Positions 10,448 through 18,899 of a DNA stretch of 44,450 nt are shown here, piece by piece (within the stretch, counting starts at the first letter, position 1; each line of letters opens with the position of its first letter). A model generated the notes under the pieces. The model saw only the letters and a program-made list of their open reading frames with translations, searched no databases and had not been told where the DNA came from. Where the stretch lies: contig CAJQPC010000083.1 in assembly GCA_905480105.1 (NCBI GenBank), forward strand, positions 1 to 44,450. The letters run 5' to 3'. The stretch is from an uncultured bacterium. Its GTDB lineage: Bacteria; Myxococcota_A; UBA796; CAJQPC01. Both the position numbers and the translations under genes were made by a program.

Positions 10448-10480
10448 TTGACACTTGACAGGTCAAGGCTAAGCTAAACT
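10448..10480 (+). promoter_or_regulatory. Probable promoter with twin -35-like boxes and a dyad
   Basis: Two overlapping TTGACA hexamers start at 10448 and 10455. TAAGCT at 10470 lies 16 bases after the first and could be the -10. The second hexamer is part of a perfect dyad, CTTGAC-AG-GTCAAG at 10454-10467, which a repressor could use to block RNA polymerase. It lies upstream of the gene starting at 10503. This is a pattern match only. Confidence 0.4.
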
Positions 10481-10502
10481 CAACGCTTTAGGAGTTTGCC
10501 CC

Positions 10503-11110
10503 ATGTCCCTGATCCTACTCTCTACTTTGGCAATGGCCGGTCAGAAAGAACTCACCATCGAAGTCCACTCCCCGCGGAGATCCCTGTGGCCGAGGCGAGC
10601 TACACCTCCAGCACTTCGGAGTGGCGCAGCCGTTACGGCCGCGTTGTAGCTCCCCTGGTCAGCGCCGATCAGCACTTGGACTGCAACTTGGACGGCCGCT
10701 GGCTCACCGCCGAGCTCAAGTTCTCTGGTGATGAGATGCCCGCTGCGGACGCTTCTTACATCTGCGAGAACGAAGATCTGCGCGTCATCGTCATCGCCAC
10801 CCACAGCGGCGAGGGCTGGGAAGCGGAGGACACCCACCAGGCCAGTGACGGTCACGTGGTTATGCCCCGCAAGCGTGGTCAGCTTCAGCGCGCCCAGGTC
10901 ATGCTGCCTCTGCCCGGGTTGGTAGACGGCGAGGTCGTGGCCGATGTGCGTGGGGTGGCTTGCGCTGTGACCCAAGACGAGCAGGGTGCGACCGTGTCCG
11001 TTCGCGTTCGTGGCCGCGTGCTCAGGGATGAGGCCACTTGCGAGCTGCCTACTCAGGATGGCGGTAGTTACCCACTGACCATCGCACTGGACACTGAAAA
11101 AGACGGCTGA
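10503..11110 (+). pseudogene. Secreted protein of unknown function with a frameshift near codon 24
   Basis: The best start is ATG 10503: AGGAG lies eight bases ahead and the first residues, MSLILLSTLAMAGQKELT, form a signal peptide. That frame stops after about 48 codons. The frame one base earlier is open from about 10570 to the TGA at 11110 and encodes a plausible 180-residue protein (AEIPVAEASYTSS onward, with paired Cys in SYICENED and ATCELPT). A single missing base near 10573-10578, where the sequence is a run of C and G, would join signal peptide and body. Alternatively TTG 10496 starts the second frame directly, but its spacing to AGGAG is about one base and it would lack a signal peptide. 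I cannot tell a real mutation from an assembly error. I recognise no domain. Confidence 0.6.
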
Positions 11111-11196
11111 TTCCAGGCGAAGCAACCTGGCCTTGCGTTGTGGTGAATTCTGGGGACCGGTCTGGCGTACTATGACCAGACTGGAGAGACCCAACC

Positions 11197-11577
11197 TTGA
11201 GCGACCAACCCCTGCTTTCTAAATCCCCTATCGAACCGAGTCAGAACGACAGGTTGATGGCGGCCCTTGGCCATGGCTTGACCTTTGTGGAGGGGGGGAT
11301 TGTCGGGCCCCTGATCATCTACCTGATCCAGGACAAAAAGAACGCTTTCTCTGCGTTTCACAGCCTGCAGAGCCTCTACTTCGGCTTGGCCTTTGTGGTC
11401 CTGACCTTGGTCACTTGTGGGCTGGGTGCCGTGCTCGTGATTCCATACGTGGTCTTCGAAATCATCGCGACGGTAAAAGCCTACAACGGTGAGTGGTATG
11501 TGCTTCCTGTGGTCGGGAAGTACGCCCTGGAGAAGCATCCGCCTCCCCAGGGTGTGGAGCCCACGCCCTCTTGGTAG
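11197..11577 (+). CDS. DUF4870-like small membrane protein
   Basis: This 126-residue protein has a short polar N-terminus, then three hydrophobic segments. The pattern LMAALGHGLTFVEGGIVGPLIIYLIQ, continuing to a HSLQSLYF-like motif and a C-terminal KAYNGEWYVLPVVGK, matches the DUF4870/Tic20-like family of small bacterial membrane proteins. Their function is unknown. The start is TTG 11197 with GGAGAG about eight bases ahead. It ends TAG at 11575-11577, and a secreted protein of unknown function follows nine bases later, so they may be cotranscribed. Confidence 0.75.
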   Translation: MSDQPLLSKSPIEPSQNDRLMAALGHGLTFVEGGIVGPLIIYLIQDKKNAFSAFHSLQSLYFGLAFVVLTLVTCGLGAVLVIPYVVFEIIATVKAYNGEWYVLPVVGKYALEKHPPPQGVEPTPSW

Positions 11578-11586
11578 GTTTGGTCC

Positions 11587-12420
11587 ATGCTTTTGCTCCT
11601 CAGCACGCTGGTTTTTAGCACCCTGGTTCAGGCTCAGAGCACGCCCTCTGCGCCCGACCTGGACCAAGACGAGACTTCGCGGGCTGGGGATGCCCCTCAG
11701 CAAGAGCAGGCCCCCAGGGCCGACGCGGAGATCATCGTTCATGGCGAACTCGAGGTTCAGCAGGCCAAGAAGGCCTTGAACCAGCAGCTGGTCGACCTGG
11801 GCTATACGCCACGTCGCCGTTCGGATGGCCGTACCGTGTACATCCACCAGGATGGGTGGCGCCAGAAGCTGATCATGGACGACGACGGCTACGTCTATTT
11901 TCGGCAGCGCCCGCCGCACGTCACGGGTCCTCCTGAGACCGGCTTGGTCTACGACGACTGGCCGATTCTGCCTTGGACCACCTGTGTGTTCTTCCCACCC
12001 GCCTGCGTCAACATCGGGTCCGTTCCGAGAAACCACCGTCTAAAGCTGAAAGACAAAGAGCGGACCCTGGTCGCCAGCCAAGACGAGCTTGTGCGTTACG
12101 CCGACGCTTTGGCCGGAGAGGCGCTTGCGGATCGCCTCTATGAAGAGGTGCCCGATCTTTTGGACGCCATTTGGCTGGAGGGCCGGCACTTGGAGCAGCC
12201 TGAGCTGGCTCTGCCGGACGCGAGTTCCCGACGACAGGCCATCTTGGAGTTCTGGATCTCTCGCACGGACAACTCCTACGGCGATGCCGTGCGCGAGGTG
12301 GTCGAGGCCTACATGGTCTACGTCGTCAACGACTCCAGCGAGCCCTTCACGGAAGAGGAGATCGCCTGGGCCAACGCTACCCGGCGCTGTGAGCGGGCTT
12401 TGGTGCTCTGGGAATACTGA
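11587..12420 (+). CDS. Secreted protein of unknown function
   Basis: This 277-residue protein begins with a signal peptide (MLLLLSTLVFSTLVQAQ, likely cleaved after AQA or nearby). A Gln/Asp-rich linker follows, then a segment IIVHGELEVQQAKKALNQQL that resembles the start of a small alpha/beta domain. A Pro/Trp-rich stretch with one Cys pair (TTCVFFPPAC) comes next, and the C-terminal half is acidic and helical. I recognise no family. The gene follows the DUF4870-like gene by nine bases. No strong ribosome site is visible before the ATG, so translation may depend on coupling to the upstream gene. Confidence 0.65.
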   Translation: MLLLLSTLVFSTLVQAQSTPSAPDLDQDETSRAGDAPQQEQAPRADAEIIVHGELEVQQAKKALNQQLVDLGYTPRRRSDGRTVYIHQDGWRQKLIMDDDGYVYFRQRPPHVTGPPETGLVYDDWPILPWTTCVFFPPACVNIGSVPRNHRLKLKDKERTLVASQDELVRYADALAGEALADRLYEEVPDLLDAIWLEGRHLEQPELALPDASSRRQAILEFWISRTDNSYGDAVREVVEAYMVYVVNDSSEPFTEEEIAWANATRRCERALVLWEY

Positions 12421-12458
12421 CTCCGCTTAGTCGTGGCCCAACGCCCGAATACCTGTAC

Positions 12459-14255
12459 TCACCGACCCTTGAGCCAGCTCACCCGACGCGCCAACACCTC
12501 CGGCTCCACGTCTTCCATGATGCTCAAGTAGGCGTGGTGCTCACTGGGCGCCGCCAAGGTCACCTGGCGCTCAAAGAGCTCATCCCGCCGGAAAGCGTGA
12601 ATGGTGACGGTCGTGCCAGGGGGGTAGCCGGCCAACATGGCCTCGGCTTTGACGGCCTTGATGCCGTTGATGGCCACGATCACGTCTCCGGCACTCAGAC
12701 CCACGTCTTGTGCGGGACCTTCATCCAGGACCTGCTTGATCTTGGCGCCGGTGATCTTGGCGCCGATGCGGCCCTTGGCTCGCAAGGCGTCCTCTTCCTT
12801 CACGGAGGTGCCCCCGCGATCGCTGCCGTCTTTGGCGGGACGGAAGCGAAGCGCCACGCCAAAGGCGGCCAAGAGGGCCCGTAGTGGAAGGTCTTCGGTG
12901 CCGCGCACGGCGTGCTCAAAGAAAGCACTCAGATCCACGCCGCTGACCCGTTGGGCCACGTCTTCGATGCCCATCTCGGGAACGCCGACGCCCTGGGCGC
13001 CGTACTCGGTCCACAGGGCGCGCATCACGTCGTCCAGGGATGTGGCACCCTTGGTCTCTAGGCGGATGGTCAGGTCCAGGGACAATGCCGCCAGGGAGCC
13101 CTTGGCGTAGTAGCTGACGATGGCGTTGGGGGCGTTTTCGTCCTGGCGGTAGAACTTGGTCCAGGCGTCGAAGCTGGACTCGGCCAGGGACTGCTTGAGA
13201 CGGCCCGAGCCGCCGCGAACCCGCGTGATGGTGCGACCGAGCAGCTCCAGGTAGGAGGCGGTGTCGATGCGCTCAGTGCGGTTGAGGATCAGGTCGTCGT
13301 AGTAGGACGTGATGCCCTCGAAGGCCCAGAGCAGAGTGGTGTAGTTCTCGGTGCTCAGGTCGTAGGGCACAAAGCGTGCAGGCTTGATGCGCTTGACGTT
13401 CCAGGTGTGGAAGTACTCGTGGGAGCACAGGCCCAAGAGCTGCCGGTAGCCGTCGCTGACTTTGTGCACGCCGGGCATGGGCAGGTCGGCCCGCTTGGCG
13501 ATCAAGCTGGTGCTGGCCCGGTGCTCGAGACCGCCGTAGCCATTGCCGATGAGCATGAGCTGGAAGAGGTAGCGGTCCATGGGAGCCGGCTTGCCGAACA
13601 GCTCGATCTGGTGGGTGCAGATCGGGATCAGGTCGTTGACCAGACGCTGCACATCGCCGTTGTGGGGACCGGTCACCGCCAGCTCGTGGGGCACACCGGC
13701 CGCCTCGAAGTGCAGCAGCTCGAAGGTGCCCATCTCCACAGGATGGTCGATGAGCTCGTCGTGGTTGGCGGCCTGGTAGCTGCCAAAGCCGTAGCGCTCC
13801 GCCTCCAGCTCTCTCAGGGTCGTGGCCACGCGCCAGCCGGTGCAGTGGGGGTCGCTGGGGGCCTGGATGTCGACCGTGTGCAGGCCCTCGGCCTGACCAA
13901 TCACTTCCAGGAAGACGCTGGTGCCGTTGAAGTAGCCGTGGTTCTGGTCCAGGTGGGCCATGCGCACGCTCAGGTCCCAGGCGTAGACTTGGTAGGTCAG
14001 CTTCAGGGCGCCTTGAACCGGCGCGGCCTTCCAGGTGTGCTTGTCGAGCTTGTCCAAGCCCACCAGGTTCTCGCTTCCGTCGCGCGCCTCGATCTGGACG
14101 ATGTTCTTGGAGAACTCTCGCACCAGGTAGGAGCCCGGGATCCAGGCGGGCAGCCGCAGCACCTGACCGGTGGGATCTGGGTTGGAGATCTCCAGGGTGA
14201 CCGTGAAGATGTGGGCGGCGGGGGAGGTGGGCTGGATCGTGTAGTGAATGCTCAT
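12459..14255 (-). CDS. M61 family peptidase (glycyl aminopeptidase-like) with PDZ domain
   Basis: This 598-residue protein matches the M61 family of zinc metallopeptidases. The N-terminal domain contains LPAWIPGSYLVREFS. The catalytic domain has the zinc motif HEYFH in LCSHEYFHTWNVKRIKP, followed by the family's FEGITSYYDDL, whose Glu is the expected third ligand. A C-terminal PDZ domain (VLDEGPAQDVGLSAGDVIVAINGI) completes the usual layout. No signal peptide is seen, so it is probably cytosolic. The start is ATG 14255, which gives the normal family N-terminus; the frame stays open to 14765, but that extension is unlike coding sequence and overlaps other features. Known relatives cleave N-terminal Gly or Ala. 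It is convergent with the upstream secreted protein. Confidence 0.9.
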   Translation of the reverse strand: MSIHYTIQPTSPAAHIFTVTLEISNPDPTGQVLRLPAWIPGSYLVREFSKNIVQIEARDGSENLVGLDKLDKHTWKAAPVQGALKLTYQVYAWDLSVRMAHLDQNHGYFNGTSVFLEVIGQAEGLHTVDIQAPSDPHCTGWRVATTLRELEAERYGFGSYQAANHDELIDHPVEMGTFELLHFEAAGVPHELAVTGPHNGDVQRLVNDLIPICTHQIELFGKPAPMDRYLFQLMLIGNGYGGLEHRASTSLIAKRADLPMPGVHKVSDGYRQLLGLCSHEYFHTWNVKRIKPARFVPYDLSTENYTTLLWAFEGITSYYDDLILNRTERIDTASYLELLGRTITRVRGGSGRLKQSLAESSFDAWTKFYRQDENAPNAIVSYYAKGSLAALSLDLTIRLETKGATSLDDVMRALWTEYGAQGVGVPEMGIEDVAQRVSGVDLSAFFEHAVRGTEDLPLRALLAAFGVALRFRPAKDGSDRGGTSVKEEDALRAKGRIGAKITGAKIKQVLDEGPAQDVGLSAGDVIVAINGIKAVKAEAMLAGYPPGTTVTIHAFRRDELFERQVTLAAPSEHHAYLSIMEDVEPEVLARRVSWLKGR

Positions 14256-14378
14256 GCCGCAGAACGTAGCCTTCTTTGCGTGCAAGGGTTCAGACTGAAC
14301 ATGGAGATTTCTTGTGCCAGTGGTTGTGGCAGCCAGCACGGGGAGTGGACTCAGGTGAGAAGGAAGGGGAAGCGGAGT

Positions 14379-15239
14379 ATGAAGCAAAAGAAGCTGCTGC
14401 TCGGGCTCGCGCTGTTGCTCTCGGTACCGAGCTTGGTCCTGGCAGCGGGTGCCGTGCGCATGAAACAGAACCAAGCGGCGCTGGCGCAGGACCATCTCAG
14501 CGCGAAGGAGCTGAGCGGACTGCTCGCCGCCCATGACCACCTCTCCAAGACCCTTCCTCTCTGGGGGCAGGGCGGCGACTATGATGTGGGCCGCATGGTC
14601 AATTCGGCGCCGGCCCTCAAGGACCCAAGCTGCCCGGCTTAGGAGCCCCCATGGCGGCCTGATATGGACTGGCCTGGGAAGGGCGCACCAGGCAAGAAGG
14701 GCGCGAGGGTCTCCTGGTCGGAGCAGCCGGAGAGAGCCCCCAGCGGTGACTTGTCCCTCTTCCAAGAGCCCACCCTGAACGCGCCCATCCTCATCCCAGT
14801 CCAGTCTCTGGCCAAGTCCTAGCTGGCGGCGGGGCTGCGCGGTGACGTGGACATGCTGCAGACCATGGCGGGGGGCGGCACCTCGCGGCCCACTGCCACG
14901 ACGGCGAGGAGCTGGTCTCCGCCCTGATCGCCCTCGCGCTGCTCAACTTGGAGGGCCAACCACCCCTGGCCAGGAGAGCTTGACCACCGACCCCACCAGG
15001 CCAAGCTGCGAGAGCTGCTGGCGAAGAGCCCCTGCCGCTTGAACCAGGTGCGCGTCTCCGATGCTCACCCGGAGTGGTTCACCCAGGAGCACGCTGACCC
15101 TCTCTTCTGCATCGACCAGGAGGAGCCGGGGATGCTGCGGGTGCCCTACTGGCGCTATGCCGACAGCAAAGGCGCTCGGCACATGACCCCGGACCGGCTG
15201 GATCAGGAGGACCGGGAGCGCCTGAGCCACTTCCCCTGA
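14379..15239 (+). pseudogene. Decayed secreted-protein gene with in-frame stops and frameshifts
   Basis: ATG 14379, with GGAG a few bases ahead, starts a signal peptide (MKQKKLLLGLALLLSVPSLVLA) and 87 residues that stop at TAG 14640. The same frame then continues with coding-like text (ERAPSGDLSLFQEPTLNAPI) to a second TAG at 14820, and on to LRGDVDMLQTMAGGG. Near 14880 the sense shifts to another frame (AHCHDGEELVSALIALALL), and again near 14980 to the frame ending FTQEHADPLFCIDQEEPGM and a TGA at 15239. At least two stops and two shifts are therefore needed to explain about 290 residues of lost protein. I do not recognise the family. The 87-residue first piece could still be expressed. Confidence 0.6.
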
Positions 15240-15242
15240 GCG

Positions 15243-16745
15243 CTAGAAGTAGCCCAGGGCCTTGAGCTTCTCGACCGCGTCGTCTCCCAGAGGTTCCGGA
15301 GGGTTCTCGAGCAGCGCGCCCAAGCTGTCCCGGTCGGCAGGGTCCACCCAGTCAGGCTCCAAGGCTTGTAGCTCCCCTGGATCGCTGCTGAGCAGGTAGC
15401 CGCGAGCCTGTTGCCCCTCGTCTTGCACCAGCTTGCTGTCTTGGAAGCGCAAGGCGGTCACCAGCTTGGCGGGTGTGTCATCCGTGCTGCTTCGCGAGCG
15501 CTGACCTGGCGTAAAGGCCAACACGCTGTCGGCTTGCGCATCCAAGCCTGGGGTGTGCCAGGTGGCGCCGGCGGCCTGGGCTAGCGTGCCTGCGACGGCT
15601 TGTACGGACACCAGTCCGTCCCGAGGGCCGGGATCAACATGACCCGACCAGCGCAGGATCAAAGGGACATGCAGAATTGGCTCGTAGAGATTCGCACCGT
15701 GCACAAACGGGTCGTTGTGCTCACCGAAACCCTCTCCATGGTCGGCGACGACCACCACGAAGGTATCTGGACCCACTGTCGCGAGCAGCTGTCCGACTAC
15801 GTGATCCACATAGGCCACTTCACCGGCGTAGAGCGCCATCTGAGAGGCAGCGTGCCGCTCCGGCAAGCTCTTCATCCACTCGCCGGCGTGTTCTGGGACT
15901 GGTATTGAGCGGGCCTGTTCTGCCAGCGCTCGCCGTGCTGCCTTGTCGGGTCGCCACTCGGCCGGTGGGGCATAGGGGGTGTGGGCGTCGTAGAGGTGAA
16001 CCCAGGCAAAGCGGGGCCCCTCTTGTTGTTGCCACCAAGTCTGCGCTTGCTCGACCGTATCCTGTCCGCGTCGGTCGCCCGAGCCGATACCCACCAGTAT
16101 TCTCATAAGGGGAAACACACCCTGGCGGCCCCACCAAGTCCAGGCATCGGCGTACAAATCAAAGCCCTGGTTCAAGCCTGTTTCATGGTGCAGTACTTTG
16201 GAACTTAAGAAGGCCGCGGTCGCGTAGCCCCGCTCTGCAATCTGAGGGATGACGCTTGGCACATCCAAGGTGTCGCCGTTTGCTGTCAGGCCGTGCTCCG
16301 GCGTGCTCAACCCGGTGAGCATGCTCGCGTGGGCTGGGCCGGTCAGGGGTGCTGTGGTCACCGCATTGGTGAAATGGGCCCCTTCATGAAGCAAAGCGTT
16401 CAGGGCGGGCGTGTCTGGACCCAAGTGGTCCGCTCTAAAGGTGTCCAATGTGACCAAAAGAATGTCCGGACCCTCTCCTTTCTCGTGTCGAGAGAGATCT
16501 TGAATCTGCGTTGCCCACGCAAGCGTCCCGAGCACTACCATGGAGAGTTCGATCCGCCACCGCTTGCACAGCGCCAGATGGATCAGAGCGCCCACGATTA
16601 GGGTAACGACTCCCCAGAGTGCGGCGTCCGCAAACAGCGTATCTGGGCCGCTGACTGTGCGAAGGCGGCTCCAAGCGGCCAAACAAGCGAGGGCTGACGG
16701 CAGTGCCCAAGCCCACATAGGGGTCCGTCGGCTGCCGCCGGTCAC
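15243..16745 (-). CDS. Membrane-anchored sulfatase-fold hydrolase or transferase with Thr nucleophile
   Basis: This 500-residue protein has three or four N-terminal hydrophobic segments and then an alkaline-phosphatase/sulfatase-fold domain. It begins DILLVTLDTFRADHLG, whose Asp residues bind metal. The nucleophile region reads APLTGPAHASMLTGLSTPEHG: the position of the formylglycine Cys or Ser of true sulfatases is Thr. Later FVVVVADHGEGFGEH gives the second Asp-His metal pair. Thr is the nucleophile in phosphoethanolamine and phosphoglycerol transferases of this superfamily, so the enzyme may act on phosphate esters rather than sulfate. The GTG at 16745 directly follows the TAG of the upstream lipoprotein gene, suggesting coupling; ATG 16718 is an alternative start. 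The C-terminus ends EKLKALGYF, as in many sulfatase-like proteins. Confidence 0.8.
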   Translation of the reverse strand: MTGGSRRTPMWAWALPSALACLAAWSRLRTVSGPDTLFADAALWGVVTLIVGALIHLALCKRWRIELSMVVLGTLAWATQIQDLSRHEKGEGPDILLVTLDTFRADHLGPDTPALNALLHEGAHFTNAVTTAPLTGPAHASMLTGLSTPEHGLTANGDTLDVPSVIPQIAERGYATAAFLSSKVLHHETGLNQGFDLYADAWTWWGRQGVFPLMRILVGIGSGDRRGQDTVEQAQTWWQQQEGPRFAWVHLYDAHTPYAPPAEWRPDKAARRALAEQARSIPVPEHAGEWMKSLPERHAASQMALYAGEVAYVDHVVGQLLATVGPDTFVVVVADHGEGFGEHNDPFVHGANLYEPILHVPLILRWSGHVDPGPRDGLVSVQAVAGTLAQAAGATWHTPGLDAQADSVLAFTPGQRSRSSTDDTPAKLVTALRFQDSKLVQDEGQQARGYLLSSDPGELQALEPDWVDPADRDSLGALLENPPEPLGDDAVEKLKALGYF

Positions 16746-17300
16746 CTAATTGGTGTCCCAGCTATTCGTGTCGTTGTACCAGGTATCTAACTTCTCACCT
16801 TCTTCCCATGCGCCGCAGGCCTCTGTATCGAACTTTCCACTCCAGTAGCTGTTCTGGAAGGTACCGCTCAAGCCATCGCTGGCGTCTTCAATGTTGACCC
16901 ATGAGCTGTCGCTGCTGTAGTAGCCGCCCAGGTAGTAGAGGAAGGTGTCGCTGAATGCGAGGGACTGCAGGTAGCGTTCGCCTTTTACGTCGCTGTATGC
17001 ATACCCTCCCGACCAAAGACCGGTCCAGCCTGGGCTTTGGTCGTCATCGCTCTCGTACTCAAGCATGAAGATCAAGCCTTCGCCGGACCTAACCGCCTTC
17101 TCGAGGTCGTAGCCTGCGGTGCTGAATTCACTGCAACTCACCTCTCCGGTGGACAGGAGCAAAAGCCCCACGCCGTTGTCCGCCTCATTGTTTGGGTCGA
17201 CGATCCAGCGCTGTGAGGCGAAGCGGCCCATGTCGAAGGGCGCATCGGCGGTCGACTTTGTACCAGTCAGGCTGCAGGCTAGGAGTGAAAGAGCGAGCAT
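16746..17300 (-). CDS. Lipoprotein of unknown function
   Basis: From ATG 17300 the 184-residue product begins MLALSLLACSLTGTKS, a short lipoprotein signal with lipobox LLAC. AGGA lies seven bases ahead. The mature part is rich in Ser, Gly, Tyr and Asp (YYLGGYYSSDSSWVNIED, WSGKFDTEACGAWEEGE) and looks like a beta-rich extracytoplasmic domain. I recognise no family. Its stop TAG is directly followed by the GTG of the sulfatase-fold gene, so both are probably made from one transcript, and the lipoprotein may serve the same envelope process. The frame stays open upstream to 17405 but without a signal. Confidence 0.65.
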   Translation of the reverse strand: MLALSLLACSLTGTKSTADAPFDMGRFASQRWIVDPNNEADNGVGLLLLSTGEVSCSEFSTAGYDLEKAVRSGEGLIFMLEYESDDDQSPGWTGLWSGGYAYSDVKGERYLQSLAFSDTFLYYLGGYYSSDSSWVNIEDASDGLSGTFQNSYWSGKFDTEACGAWEEGEKLDTWYNDTNSWDTN

Positions 17301-17441
17301 TTCGTGTCCTGTTGAGGTTGAACAACGACAAGTTGAGAGTGAGCAGTAACAAGAAACTCGCCCCGAGTCCGGAAACTGCGCCAACGTGACCTTGACCGCG
17401 CTCACCGGTCAGAGCCGCTGTCCCCAGAAGCGAGAGCCCCC

Positions 17442-18878
17442 ATGCGCCGTGCCGGTGTACTCCTCCATGTCTCCTCCCTCCCTGGACCCGGCCCCATCGG
17501 GGACCTGGCCACCGCCCGAGGCTTTGTGCTCTGGCTCGCCGAGAGGGGATTGAGCACCTGGCAGATCCTGCCCACCAATCCCGTGGGCCCTGGCCGCTCT
17601 CCGTACGCAAGTCCCTCGGCCTTTGCCGGCGAGGCCAGCTTGCTCTCGATCGCAGACTTGGTCGTGGACGGATTGCTGCCGCCCCAGGACCCACCTCCTG
17701 GCCAAGGACGCGTGGACCCCGAGCTGCTTCGGAACTGGAAGTGGCCGCTGCTGAACCAAGCCGCTGACACCCTGGCGAAGCGGGAGCCGCAGGCGCTGGT
17801 GGACTTTGTGAAAGACCAAGCCTGGGCTGCGGACTGGGCACTGTATGCCGCCCTGGCGCAGTCCCACGGTGGCGGCTGGTGGGGCTGGCCCGAAGCGCTG
17901 CGCAACCGAGACCCCAAGGCCCTGGGTCAAGCCCGGAAGAGCTTGGCCAAAGCCGTCGACAGAGAGCTGGCCTTGCAGCTGCTCTTTGAGCGCCAGTGGG
18001 CCCGCCTGCGTCAGGTGGCCGACCAAGCCGGCGTGGAAATCGTGGGCGACGTACCCATCTTCGTCTCTGGAGACGGCGCCGACACTTGGGTTCATCGGAA
18101 GGGGTTCCAGATGGACGCGAACGGGCGTCAGCCAGTGCGCGCCGGCGTTCCCGCCGACTACTTCTCCCCACAGGGACAGCTCTGGGGCAATCCCCACTAC
18201 GACTGGGGCGCCATGGCCCAGGACGGCTTTGCGTGGTGGAAGGCCCGTATGGTCCGAGGTCTGGCCCAGTGTCATGTCCTGCGTGTCGACCACTTCCGGG
18301 GCTTTGAGAGCGCATGGGCCGTGCCCGAACATGCCGAGACCGCGCTGGAGGGCCACTGGGTCCCGGGCCCCGGTCGCCAGCTCTTCGATGCCTTGGGCCC
18401 CATCCCTTTGATCGCCGAGGACCTGGGCACCATCACCCCGGAGGTGCGCGCCCTGCGAGACGACCTGGGCCTACCCGGCATGAAGGTGTTGCAGTTCGCC
18501 TTTGGGGATGATGATGACCACCCCTTTCTGCCCCACACCTACACCCAGAACTGCGTGGCCTACACCGGCACCCACGACAACGACACCGCCCTGGGTTGGT
18601 ACCGCAGCGCCCCGGACAGAGTGCAGCACCGCGTGCGGGTCTACGTGGGCCGAGATGGGTCCGACGCCGCCTGGGATCTCATCCGGCTTGCCTGGTCTTC
18701 GGTCGCGGAGCGCGCCATCGCCCCCATGCAGGACCTGCTCTCTCTGGGAGCCGAGCACCGCATGAACGTGCCGGGCCAGGCCCATGGAAACTGGGGGTGG
18801 AGAATGGACCACTGGCCCAGTGACAGCGTAGGCTTGCGCATACAAGAGCTGACCAGGGCCTATGGTCGGCACCAATAG
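17442..18878 (+). CDS. malQ: 4-alpha-glucanotransferase (amylomaltase, GH77)
   Basis: This 478-residue enzyme transfers alpha-1,4-glucan segments between maltodextrins or to glucose, in the cytosol, as part of glycogen or maltodextrin metabolism. The family markers are in order: HVSSLPGPGPIGD near the N-terminus, WQILPTNPVGPGRSPYAS, GDVPIFVSGDGADTW, the nucleophile D283 in RVDHFRGFESAW, the acid/base E326 in LIAEDLGTITP, and D379 in TGTHDNDTALGWY. Length and order match the short bacterial GH77 type. The ATG has GAGAG just ahead. A rhodanese-like gene follows after 21 bases, then a lipoprotein and a membrane protein, all closely spaced, but the metabolic link between them is unclear. The 142-base gap to the divergent lipoprotein gene must hold promoters for both. 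Confidence 0.93.
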   Translation: MRRAGVLLHVSSLPGPGPIGDLATARGFVLWLAERGLSTWQILPTNPVGPGRSPYASPSAFAGEASLLSIADLVVDGLLPPQDPPPGQGRVDPELLRNWKWPLLNQAADTLAKREPQALVDFVKDQAWAADWALYAALAQSHGGGWWGWPEALRNRDPKALGQARKSLAKAVDRELALQLLFERQWARLRQVADQAGVEIVGDVPIFVSGDGADTWVHRKGFQMDANGRQPVRAGVPADYFSPQGQLWGNPHYDWGAMAQDGFAWWKARMVRGLAQCHVLRVDHFRGFESAWAVPEHAETALEGHWVPGPGRQLFDALGPIPLIAEDLGTITPEVRALRDDLGLPGMKVLQFAFGDDDDHPFLPHTYTQNCVAYTGTHDNDTALGWYRSAPDRVQHRVRVYVGRDGSDAAWDLIRLAWSSVAERAIAPMQDLLSLGAEHRMNVPGQAHGNWGWRMDHWPSDSVGLRIQELTRAYGRHQ

Positions 18879-18899
18879 CCCCCTCCCCCAAGGTCACCT

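Noticed and set aside
13407..14378. Frame on the plus strand opposite the M61 peptidase running into the decayed gene.
   Set aside because: It lacks family text and lies antisense to a clear enzyme; only the part from ATG 14379 has a ribosome site and signal peptide.
14256..14765. N-terminal extension of the M61 peptidase frame.
   Set aside because: The family N-terminus begins at ATG 14255; the extension overlaps the decayed gene and is not protein-like.
4924..14822. TAG recoding (pyrrolysine or suppressor) because three broken genes carry in-frame TAG.
   Set aside because: TAG is the normal stop of many intact genes here (nitroreductase, malQ, katG and others), and one of the three genes also has frameshifts.
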